The notes: a model not told the origin generated them from the letters alone. Counted from the first letter of the stretch, positions 1-5,207 are shown. The stretch is DNA of 5,974 bases from Gammaproteobacteria bacterium (GCA_016764035.1 JAESSQ010000048.1:1-5974); one strand, 5' to 3'. A program made the numbers and translations.

Positions 1-268
1 CCAGTTTTAACGCTGAATCAACATTTTTATTTACAAACACCTGTTCAATGCCCATCATCTGCGGCTGCCATTTTTCGATGATGGTACTTATCTCACTAAA
101 AATCATACCTAATCGCTCAGGTAGCTCATCACCCGTTATTTTAACAAAGCCACTCGCTATATAACTATGACGAAAGCCATCGCTATCAATCACACCGTAA
201 CCGGTACAACGCGAGCCGGGGTCGATGCCGATAATGCGTGTTTTTTTAGCTAGTATATTTACTGACAC
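1..268 (-). CDS. ruvC: RuvC, crossover junction endodeoxyribonuclease (N-terminal part, cut by the window edge)
   Basis: RuvC is the homodimeric, metal-dependent nuclease that resolves Holliday junctions during recombinational repair, working with the RuvAB branch-migration motor in the cytoplasm. Eighty-nine codons are visible. The first RNase H-like strand reads IIGIDPGSRCTGYGV, whose Asp is the first catalytic carboxylate (Asp7 in E. coli). Further on, GIEQVFVNKNVDSALKL contains the second catalytic acid (Glu66 in E. coli). The remaining active-site Asp residues and the C-terminal half lie beyond the left edge. The start is taken as GTG at 268, the only usual start codon between the upstream in-frame stop (286-284) and the conserved core. 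It gives about ten more residues than E. coli RuvC before the IDPG motif and lacks a clear Shine-Dalgarno, so the start is uncertain. yebC, which usually precedes ruvC in gammaproteobacteria, is not here, so ruvC appears to have its own promoter. Confidence 0.95.
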   Translation of the reverse strand, partial: MSVNILAKKTRIIGIDPGSRCTGYGVIDSDGFRHSYIASGFVKITGDELPERLGMIFSEISTIIEKWQPQMMGIEQVFVNKNVDSALKL

Positions 269-307
269 CTGAGAAATTATTACTTAATCGTTTTCATTAA
301 TAGGTGG

Positions 308-316
308 ATTCTATCA
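308..316 (-). promoter_or_regulatory. Putative extended -10 promoter for ruvC
   Basis: On the minus strand the bases read TGATAGAAT: a TG extension followed by TAGAAT, five of six matches to the sigma-70 -10 box. The hexamer 17 bp upstream (336-331, TAGTCG) is a poor -35, as is tolerated with an extended -10. Transcription would begin near 301, giving a leader of about 33 nt before the ruvC GTG. Inferred from sequence only. Confidence 0.4.
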
Positions 317-387
317 TTGCAAAGCGTTGCCGACTAAAGGTTTTCAGCATCATTTATTAATTGGACAAATAATCCACATTAAAAACA

Positions 388-416
388 TTGACTAATCATG
401 ACATGTCAACCATTAT
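388..416 (+). promoter_or_regulatory. Promoter of the toxin-antitoxin module
   Basis: TTGACT (388-393, five of six to the -35 consensus) and CATTAT (411-416, four of six to the -10 consensus) are separated by exactly 17 bp. The predicted transcription start, six to eight bases past the -10, is 422-424, which coincides with the antitoxin ATG at 423. The mRNA would therefore be leaderless or nearly so. This fits the absence of any Shine-Dalgarno before that ATG. Confidence 0.55.
399..408. promoter_or_regulatory. Perfect 10-bp palindrome in the promoter spacer, likely antitoxin operator
   Basis: TGACATGTCA is a perfect palindrome lying between the -35 and -10 boxes. A further TGAC occurs at 389-392, exactly 10 bp (about one helical turn) before the TGAC at 399-402, and GTCA at 405-408 is the inverted copy. 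Short half-sites with one-turn spacing are typical of ribbon-helix-helix repressors. Bound antitoxin, or antitoxin-toxin complex, would occlude RNA polymerase and give autoregulation. The arrangement is seen directly; binding is inferred. Confidence 0.5.
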
Positions 417-422
417 ACCGTT

Positions 423-635
423 ATGGCTACCATTAAAATTAGTTCAAAAGTTGAAGCTCAAGTTTGGGAAGACCTCAGGTTATTGGCAAAAGAGTCTCAC
501 CAAAATGTATCAGGGTTACTTACCGAGGCAATCAGCGACTATGTACATCGGCGGCGCGTTAGACCCGTGGTACTAGATCACCTCGCTGATTCTATAGATG
601 AAAACGAAGAGCTAGGTCACCTACTTGCAAAATAA
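423..635 (+). CDS. Ribbon-helix-helix (CopG-like) antitoxin of a Doc toxin-antitoxin module
   Basis: This 70-residue protein is the likely antitoxin and autorepressor of the Doc-like toxin that follows. Residues 2-8 (ATIKISS) form the N-terminal beta strand that pairs across an RHH dimer and reads the major groove. Residues 10-24 and 30-43 form the two helices, separated by the NVS turn at 28-30. This is the usual RHH plan, and the short MATIKIS N-terminus supports the ATG at 423. Residues 48-70 form an acidic C-terminal tail, expected to be flexible until it binds toxin; LADSIDENEEL (54-64) resembles the Doc-binding tail of P1 Phd. The gene overlaps the toxin gene by 11 nt. There is no Shine-Dalgarno, which agrees with a leaderless transcript. 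The RHH family is clear by eye. The antitoxin role rests on the neighbour, and the usual partner of Doc is a Phd/YefM-fold protein rather than an RHH protein. Confidence 0.85.
   Translation: MATIKISSKVEAQVWEDLRLLAKESHQNVSGLLTEAISDYVHRRRVRPVVLDHLADSIDENEELGHLLAK
614..617 (+). promoter_or_regulatory. Shine-Dalgarno AGGT inside the antitoxin gene, sets the TTG start of the toxin
   Basis: AGGT lies seven nucleotides before the TTG at 625-627. No ATG occurs near the expected N-terminus, and a TTG start here gives a protein that lines up with the beginning of Doc proteins. The site lies within the antitoxin reading frame, so toxin translation is probably coupled to, and weaker than, antitoxin translation. 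Confidence 0.55.
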
Positions 636-1011
636 ATCTGTTCAGTTTTTAAGCGTGGACGAAGTACTGGAAATACACTCTGCTTTGATTATACGTTTTG
701 GTGGCGCAAACGGACTGCGCGATAAAGGCCTTTTGGAAAGCGCACTATACCGACCACAAACGGGCTATTACGCAGACCTTGTCGAAATGGCAGCGGCCCT
801 GTTCGAGTCACTAATGAACAACCACCCTTTCATCGATGGCAACAAACGTGTCGCATTCTTTTCAACGGACGTTTTTCTGCGGCTAAATGGTTACAAATTG
901 GCGGTTAAACCAAAGATTGCTCATGCTTTTCTAATAGGGTTATTTGAAACTAATACTTATGATTTGAAGCATCTTACGCCATGGATTCGCTCAGCGATTG
1001 TTCGACTTTGA
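625..1011 (+). CDS. doc: Doc-family (death-on-curing, Fic fold) toxin
   Basis: This 128-residue protein has the normal length for Doc, a cytoplasmic Fic-fold toxin. P1 Doc phosphorylates EF-Tu with ATP and thereby halts translation. The N-terminal part has the family pattern FLSVDEVLEIH, then GLRDKGLLESALYRPQ (30-45). The core motif is HPFIDGNKR, with catalytic H67, D71, N73, K74 and R75, matching H66, D70, N72, K73 and R74 of P1 Doc. The Lys replaces the second Gly of true AMP-transferring Fic motifs (HPFxxGNGR), which argues for kinase rather than AMPylation activity. All catalytic residues are present and the frame is open, so the gene looks functional. It starts at a TTG (625) inside the end of the antitoxin gene and stops 40 nt before the convergent hydrolase gene. 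The module is antisense to both flanking gene groups, consistent with insertion. Family assignment is secure; the EF-Tu target is inferred. Confidence 0.93.
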   Translation: MQNKSVQFLSVDEVLEIHSALIIRFGGANGLRDKGLLESALYRPQTGYYADLVEMAAALFESLMNNHPFIDGNKRVAFFSTDVFLRLNGYKLAVKPKIAHAFLIGLFETNTYDLKHLTPWIRSAIVRL

Positions 1012-1022
1012 CCTTATTTACT

Positions 1023-1038
1023 ATAAGTTTAGGCTTAT
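1023..1038. terminator. Weak inverted repeat between the convergent toxin and hydrolase genes
   Basis: ATAAG (1023-1027) and CTTAT (1034-1038) pair around a six-base loop in the 40-nt gap between the toxin stop and the hydrolase stop. The position suits a bidirectional terminator, but the stem is only five mostly A-T pairs and no good T-run follows on either strand. It is at best a weak one. Confidence 0.2.
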
Positions 1039-1051
1039 TAAGTATCTACGA

Positions 1052-1714
1052 TTACGCTGGCTCTGCATTCAATAACGGCGTCATCGTATCCTGATCAAAT
1101 TGCCCTGTCTGTAAAAACACAACGGCCTGCTCCGCCACCGGCGCTGACATCAACATACCCGAATGGCTCACGCGCATAACAATAGCATCTGTCGCGCCTT
1201 TGAGTTCGGTCTCTTCAACAGAAACGGTGCCATCATGTGGCAAACCCGGCCCACCTGTTATCAACCCCAGTCCAATGGGGATATCGCCAGCGATTACGCC
1301 GATATCCTGCCAACCTTGCCACGGAGGAACATCACCTGATAAACCATTAACATGGCTCTGACCTAGCATCCATCGAGTCATCGGATTTGCATTGATACGT
1401 TTACCCACGGCACTACCGTTGACTGGCGACGCCATAAGCACCACGCGACCTTTTATATCAAAAGGAAACTGGTCAAACAAATGCATCGTGATAATGCCGC
1501 CAAAACTATGTGCGACAATATGCACCTTAGGCGCATCGATATTATCGATAAATGTATGTAATTTGGCAGCGATATCTGCCGGCGGCTTGCCCCACACATG
1601 GTAGTTAAACATGTGGCATTCATAACCTGCTTTTTTGAAAAGATTACGTAGGCGCAGTAAGTCGACACTACCAACACTCCACAAACCATGTACAAGAACG
1701 ATAGCTTCACGCAT
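1052..1714 (-). CDS. Small alpha/beta hydrolase (lipase/PGAP1-like esterase fold)
   Basis: This 220-residue serine hydrolase has an unknown substrate. Strand IVLVHGLW (5-12) ends in the HG oxyanion-hole motif. The nucleophile elbow is IVAHSFGG with Ser70; the usual first Gly of GxSxG is Ala here, a frequent variant. HDGTVSVEET places the acid at Asp161, in the DG-[TV]-V context common to triacylglycerol-lipase and PGAP1-like proteins. His184 (VSHSGM) completes the triad. No signal peptide or membrane segment is seen, so it is probably cytoplasmic. There is little room for a lid domain, suggesting a small or soluble ester or amide substrate. It is the last gene of the minus-strand run and starts 9 nt after the nadA stop with no clear Shine-Dalgarno, so translational coupling to nadA is likely. 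There is no evidence for a role in NAD synthesis. Fold and triad are confident; the reaction is not. Confidence 0.85.
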   Translation of the reverse strand: MREAIVLVHGLWSVGSVDLLRLRNLFKKAGYECHMFNYHVWGKPPADIAAKLHTFIDNIDAPKVHIVAHSFGGIITMHLFDQFPFDIKGRVVLMASPVNGSAVGKRINANPMTRWMLGQSHVNGLSGDVPPWQGWQDIGVIAGDIPIGLGLITGGPGLPHDGTVSVEETELKGATDAIVMRVSHSGMLMSAPVAEQAVVFLQTGQFDQDTMTPLLNAEPA

Positions 1715-1723
1715 AGCTAAAGC

Positions 1724-2815
1724 TTAAGGCGATACGTCCAACATACGCGACAGTGCTAATCTTGCAAATTCAGCAACGTCAGTTGGAACCGTAATTTGAT
1801 TGACCACATGACCTTCGACAAGGTTTTCTAAAACCCACGCCATGTGTTGCGGGTCGATACGAAACATGGTGGAACACATACACACGCTAGGCGACATAAA
1901 ATGCACGTTTTTACCTTCGTGTTTAAATTGATCGTGCAAACGATTAACCAGGTTCAGCTCTGTCGCCACTAGCCAACGTGTACCTGCCTCCGCTGCTGCA
2001 ATGGTATTGATAATGTATTCGGTGGAGCCAACGTAATCGGATTTCTGACAAACTTCAAACGAACTTTCAGGGTGCGAGATAATTTTAGTCTCGGGGTATT
2101 TCTTTTTGAAGTTATCAATCTGCTCGGGCTGGAACATTTGATGCACTGAACAAAAGCCTTTCCACAAAATAATTTTTGCTTGTTTAATTTGCTCAACCGT
2201 TAAACCACCGCGAGGCATATCGTAATCCCATACCACCATCTCATCCAGTGGGATATCCATGTTATACCCCGTGTTGCGACCCAGATGCTGATCGGGGAAA
2301 AACAATATTTTTTCTTTTTGCTTAAAACTCCATTCCAACACGTGCCGCGCATTGGTCGAGGTACAGACGATACCACCATGTTCGCCACAAAAACCTTTTA
2401 GGTCCGCCGCAGAATTTATATAGGTGACCGGGGTAATGGCTTCTTCTGCATCCAGTACCTCAGAAAGCTCCTGCCAGGCGCGTTCAACATTTTCCAGGTT
2501 AGCCATATCCGCCATCGAACAACCTGCAGACATGTCAGGCAGAATCGAAACTTGCTCTGGACGCGACAGAATATCTGCCACTTCAGCCATAAAGTGCACG
2601 CCACAAAAAACAATATAATCAGCTTCTGAATTCGCTGCTTGTTTGGAAAGTTTTAATGAGTCCCCGGTAAAATCAGCATGTTTAAAAACTTCACCACGTT
2701 GATAATGGTGGCCTAAAATAACCAGACGCTCACCTAATATTTCACGTGCACGAAGAATACGTGACTCGCAATCGTCATCATCCAGTAAGGTATAAGGTTG
2801 TATAGCTGCACTCAT
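1724..2815 (-). CDS. nadA: NadA, quinolinate synthase
   Basis: NadA condenses iminoaspartate (from NadB) with dihydroxyacetone phosphate to quinolinate, the precursor of NAD, using an oxygen-sensitive 4Fe-4S cluster with three Cys ligands. The 363-residue protein is full length. Visible landmarks are GHHYQ (H36, Y38), GDS (51-53), TYINS (Y132, N134), SHPE (H248, E250) and GST (263-265), all expected in the active site. Cluster ligands are C99 (SAGCSMAD), C222 (GFCSVHQMF) and C312 (SPSVCMC). Their spacing (123 and 90 residues) resembles the longer Bacillus subtilis-type enzyme (C110, C230, C320 as remembered) rather than E. coli NadA (C113, C200, C297). The extra Cys at 314 could be redox-active or incidental. 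The start ATG lies 21 nt after the aspS stop, with only a weak GAG upstream, so it is probably co-transcribed with aspS. nadB and nadC are not in the window. Confidence 0.97.
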   Translation of the reverse strand: MSAAIQPYTLLDDDDCESRILRAREILGERLVILGHHYQRGEVFKHADFTGDSLKLSKQAANSEADYIVFCGVHFMAEVADILSRPEQVSILPDMSAGCSMADMANLENVERAWQELSEVLDAEEAITPVTYINSAADLKGFCGEHGGIVCTSTNARHVLEWSFKQKEKILFFPDQHLGRNTGYNMDIPLDEMVVWDYDMPRGGLTVEQIKQAKIILWKGFCSVHQMFQPEQIDNFKKKYPETKIISHPESSFEVCQKSDYVGSTEYIINTIAAAEAGTRWLVATELNLVNRLHDQFKHEGKNVHFMSPSVCMCSTMFRIDPQHMAWVLENLVEGHVVNQITVPTDVAEFARLALSRMLDVSP

Positions 2816-2836
2816 GATATTAAAACGCTCTGGTTA

Positions 2837-4645
2837 TTATTTAGCTGCATCCTTGACTGCTTCACTGGCCGTTTCTTTTGTTTCTGTTTTACGTAGCTTA
2901 AGGTTTAACTCACGTAATTGTTTAGTCGTAACTTTTGCTGGCGCTGAGGTTAACAGGCAGGCAGCAGACTGTGTCTTTGGAAACGCCATCACATCTCGAA
3001 TGGAACTTGCACCACTCATCAACATCACCAATCTATCCAGACCAAACGCTAAACCTGCATGTGGCGGACAACCATATTTCAACGCCGTCAGCAAGAAACC
3101 AAATTTATCTTCCGCATCTTGCTCTGAGATCCCAAGAATATCAAACACTGCATTTTGCATATCCGTTTTATAGATACGCTCTGAACCGCCACCTAACTCA
3201 GTACCATTTAATACCATATCATACGCTCGTGATAAAGCAGCACCTGGGTCGGCTTTAAATGCCTCTATGGATGTTACCGATGGCGCGGTGAAGGGGTGAT
3301 GCAGTGCAGTCCAGTTACCCTCGCCGTTTTTCTCAAACATGGGGAAATTAACCACCCACAATGGCTGCCATGCGTCTTCAACCAGACCCATATCCGTACC
3401 GATTTTAACACGAAGCGCGCCGATAGATTCGTTCACCGTATTGGTGTCGCCAGCGCCAAAGAACAAGATATCACCTGATTGTGTAGCCGTTTTTTCGATA
3501 ATGGCGGTGAGCACTTCGTCAGGCAAGAATTTAACAATAGGCGACTGCAAACCTTCACGACCTGCCGCGACATCATTAACTTTTATCCAGGCCAGGCCTT
3601 TAGCACCATAACGCCCGACAAACTCTGTGTACTGATCTATCTTCTTTCGTGACAGTTCGGCACCTTTAGGGACATTTAAGACCACGATGCGACCTTCCTG
3701 GTCGTTCGCAGGCCCTGAAAAGACTTTGAACTCTACGTCTTTCATAATTTCGGCCAAATCCACCAATTCCAGTGGGATGCGTAGATCAGGCTTATCTGAA
3801 CCGTAACGCAACATGGCTTCGCTATAATCCATACGCGGGAATGGACTTGGTAACGCGACACTGAGCACCGACTTAAACAGCCCACTAATCAACGCTTCCA
3901 TCGCTTCCATGACTGCATTCTCGTCCATAAAAGTGGTTTCGATGTCGATCTGGGTAAATTCTGGCTGGCGGTCGGCACGTAAATCTTCATCACGAAAACA
4001 ACGTACGATCTGATAATACTTGTCCATGCCAGACATCATCAACAATTGTTTAAACAATTGCGGTGATTGCGGCAAAGCAAAAAAACTGCCTTGATGGGTA
4101 CGCGATGGCACCAGGTAATCACGTGCACCTTCGGGCGTTGCTTTGGTTAGCATCGGTGTTTCGATATCCCAAAAACCGTCTTCTTCGAGGTGATTGCGTA
4201 TATACCGTGTTACCTGCGCGCGCATACGCATGCGACGTTGCATCTCATCACGGCGCAAATCGATGTAACGATATTGCAAACGCAAATCATCATGCACGCC
4301 CGTATCATCTAACTGAAACGGTGGGGTTTCTGACGCATTTAAAACTTCGAGTTCCAGACCCAGTATTTCTATTTTGCCAGATGTCAGCTCAGGGTTTGCT
4401 GTACCTTCTGGGCGCAAGCGAACACGGCCGGTTAAGCGCAAGACGTATTCATTACGTACATGCTCTGCAATTTCAAAAATTTCGGCGCGATCAGGATCAA
4501 ACACGACCTGTACCATGCCTTCGCGATCACGCAAATCGATAAAAATAACACCACCATGATCTCGGCGACGATTGACCCAGCCACACAAGGTGACTTCCTG
4601 ATCCAGAAATTCTTCGGTTACTGCTCCGCAATAGTGACTGCGCAT
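2837..4645 (-). CDS. aspS: AspRS, aspartyl-tRNA synthetase (bacterial type, probably non-discriminating)
   Basis: AspRS is the class IIb enzyme that charges tRNA(Asp) with aspartate in the cytoplasm. At 602 residues it is full length for the bacterial type. The N-terminal OB-fold anticodon-binding domain covers about 1-105 (CGWVNRRRDHGG). The catalytic core follows, with motif 2 FRDEDLRADRQPEFTQID (Arg218) and motif 3 GLAFGLDRLVML (Arg538). The bacterial GAD insertion domain lies at roughly 290-410. His30 and Gly81 are the residues associated with non-discriminating AspRS, which also charges tRNA(Asn); E. coli has Leu at the first position. By eye the sequence is nearer to Pseudomonas than to E. 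coli. The C-terminus has a Lys/Glu/Ala-rich tail of about 12 extra residues. ATG 4645 is preceded by GGA with a 7-nt gap. Two stop codons (TAATAA) end the gene, 21 nt before nadA. Confidence 0.98.
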   Translation of the reverse strand: MRSHYCGAVTEEFLDQEVTLCGWVNRRRDHGGVIFIDLRDREGMVQVVFDPDRAEIFEIAEHVRNEYVLRLTGRVRLRPEGTANPELTSGKIEILGLELEVLNASETPPFQLDDTGVHDDLRLQYRYIDLRRDEMQRRMRMRAQVTRYIRNHLEEDGFWDIETPMLTKATPEGARDYLVPSRTHQGSFFALPQSPQLFKQLLMMSGMDKYYQIVRCFRDEDLRADRQPEFTQIDIETTFMDENAVMEAMEALISGLFKSVLSVALPSPFPRMDYSEAMLRYGSDKPDLRIPLELVDLAEIMKDVEFKVFSGPANDQEGRIVVLNVPKGAELSRKKIDQYTEFVGRYGAKGLAWIKVNDVAAGREGLQSPIVKFLPDEVLTAIIEKTATQSGDILFFGAGDTNTVNESIGALRVKIGTDMGLVEDAWQPLWVVNFPMFEKNGEGNWTALHHPFTAPSVTSIEAFKADPGAALSRAYDMVLNGTELGGGSERIYKTDMQNAVFDILGISEQDAEDKFGFLLTALKYGCPPHAGLAFGLDRLVMLMSGASSIRDVMAFPKTQSAACLLTSAPAKVTTKQLRELNLKLRKTETKETASEAVKDAAK

Positions 4646-4660
4646 TGATTAATCCAATTT

Positions 4661-4688
4661 AGTTAGTATGAAATAAACAGACATCACG
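4661..4688 (-). promoter_or_regulatory. Possible internal promoter for aspS
   Basis: On the minus strand TGGACG (four of six to the -35 consensus) and CATACT (five of six to the -10 consensus) are separated by 16 bp just ahead of aspS. It would give aspS some transcription independent of the zinc-ribbon gene. This is a weak match in an AT-rich spacer and may be chance. Confidence 0.25.
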
Positions 4689-4732
4689 TCCATCATTATT
4701 CCAGCGGTTAGATAAATAATTTTACCGTATCC

Positions 4733-4750
4733 AGCACCAGAGTTGGTGCT
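4733..4750. repeat. Perfect hairpin between the zinc-ribbon gene and aspS
   Basis: AGCACCA and TGGTGCT form a perfect seven-pair stem with a four-base loop, 26 nt past the zinc-ribbon stop codon in the direction of transcription. On the minus strand it is not followed by a T-run, so it is not a classical terminator for the operon. It could protect the 3' end of a processed zinc-ribbon mRNA or act as a partial pause site. The plus-strand side has only TTTGTT after it. Confidence 0.5.
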
Positions 4751-4776
4751 TTGTTAGCGTTAAAATATAGTTGTTA

Positions 4777-5076
4777 TTAAGCCTTAGCTTGTTTACTTTT
4801 GCCGGCGGTAGCTGAGGCTTTTTTATCCGTCGAGGCTTTTTTCTTTTCAGGTTTATCCGTACCTTTTTTCTCGCCGGCAATATTCTTCTTATCGCCCGAT
4901 TTAAAATCGGTTTCATACCAACCACTACCTTTCAATCGAAACGCAGCAGCAGACACCATCTTCTTCATGCTCGATTTACCGCAGGAAGGGCACTTCTTTA
5001 ATGGCTTGTCACTAATTTTTTGCAGCACCTCTTCTTCATGCTCGCATTTAGTACATTGGTATTCATAAAAAGGCAT
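4777..5076 (-). CDS. FmdB-family zinc-ribbon protein
   Basis: This 99-residue protein belongs to the FmdB/CxxC_CxxC regulatory-domain family, widely conserved and often next to aspS but of undefined function. MPFYEYQC begins the family signature. Cys8/Cys11 and Cys29/Cys32 are the two CxxC knuckles that should bind one zinc. FRLKGSGWYETDFK (46-59) is the conserved second block. From about residue 60 the tail is a low-complexity Lys/Ala/Ser/Gly stretch, probably disordered and possibly nucleic-acid binding. The ATG at 5076 is chosen because it gives the canonical N-terminus and has GGA six bases upstream. An in-frame ATG at 5133 would add 19 hydrophobic residues resembling a membrane segment, but that stretch overlaps the predicted promoter and is not part of the family. 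It is the first gene of the minus-strand run, with a 131-nt gap to aspS. Confidence 0.93.
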   Translation of the reverse strand: MPFYEYQCTKCEHEEEVLQKISDKPLKKCPSCGKSSMKKMVSAAAFRLKGSGWYETDFKSGDKKNIAGEKKGTDKPEKKKASTDKKASATAGKSKQAKA

Positions 5077-5119
5077 AGTCAATCCAGTAAAGAAATAAAC
5101 ACATAAAAATAAGCACGCA

Positions 5120-5149
5120 ATTATATATGCCAAGGCATAGCCACATCAA
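5120..5149 (-). promoter_or_regulatory. Promoter for the fmdB-like/aspS/nadA/hydrolase run
   Basis: On the minus strand TTGATG (5149-5144, four of six) and a perfect TATAAT (5125-5120) are 18 bp apart. The expected transcription start is near 5113, giving a leader of about 37 nt before the zinc-ribbon ATG at 5076. This is the best minus-strand promoter in the window and lies at the head of the four-gene run. Confidence 0.6.
5126..5139. promoter_or_regulatory. Operator-like inverted repeat inside the fmdB-like promoter
   Basis: TATGCC and GGCATA form a perfect 6+6 bp inverted repeat with a two-base centre, directly abutting the -10 box and filling most of the -35/-10 spacer. A dimeric repressor bound here would block the promoter. 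The regulator is unknown and no candidate gene is in the window. Confidence 0.4.
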
Positions 5150-5174
5150 CACCCAATGCACGCTTTAGATGTTT

Positions 5175-5207
5175 TGTTTAGCTAGGGCAAGGCTGGTGTA
5201 AACAGCC
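5175..5207. repeat. Overlapping inverted repeats upstream of the SDR gene
   Basis: TGTTTA (5175-5180) and TAAACA (5199-5204) form an inverted repeat with an 18-bp centre. GGCTG (5191-5195) and CAGCC (5203-5207) form a short hairpin with a 7-nt loop. Both lie in the 168-nt divergent spacer 38-70 bp before the SDR start, where an operator might be expected. No convincing plus-strand promoter was found; TTGTTT/TGTAAA with a 17-bp spacer is a poor candidate. Confidence 0.25.

Noticed and set aside
280..297. Five-codon leader ORF (MKTIK) before ruvC on the minus strand
   Set aside because: There is no ribosome-binding site and no attenuator-like structure; such short ORFs are expected by chance in AT-rich DNA.
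362..376. Inverted repeat TGGA-N7-TCCA upstream of the antitoxin promoter
   Set aside because: Four-base arms in a short AT-rich spacer are not significant, and it lies upstream of the -35 with no relation to the TGAC half-sites.
378..409. Divergent minus-strand promoter within the toxin-antitoxin operator (TTGACA at 409-404, TTTAAT at 383-378)
   Set aside because: The -35 is perfect but the spacer is 20 bp, and the closer spacings give no -10. TTGACA arises from the palindrome itself.
388..576. Plus-strand open frame starting at TTG 388
   Set aside because: It overlaps the antitoxin in another frame, its start is the -35 box, and its product has no family features.
4043..4060. Perfect 18-bp palindrome CAATTGTTTAAACAATTG inside aspS
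   Set aside because: It encodes the conserved AspRS motif QLFKQL (residues 196-201). CAA TTG TTT AAA CAA TTG is palindromic by codon choice over a fixed peptide, so coincidence is the simplest explanation.
4063..4542. Long plus-strand open frame (159 codons) opposite aspS
   Set aside because: It is a shadow of the certain aspS gene, with no recognisable family and no ribosome-binding site.
5077..5133. N-terminal extension of the zinc-ribbon protein resembling a membrane segment or signal peptide
   Set aside because: The extension overlaps the predicted -10 box and palindrome. FmdB proteins start at MPxYEY, and ATG 5076 has its own ribosome-binding GGA.
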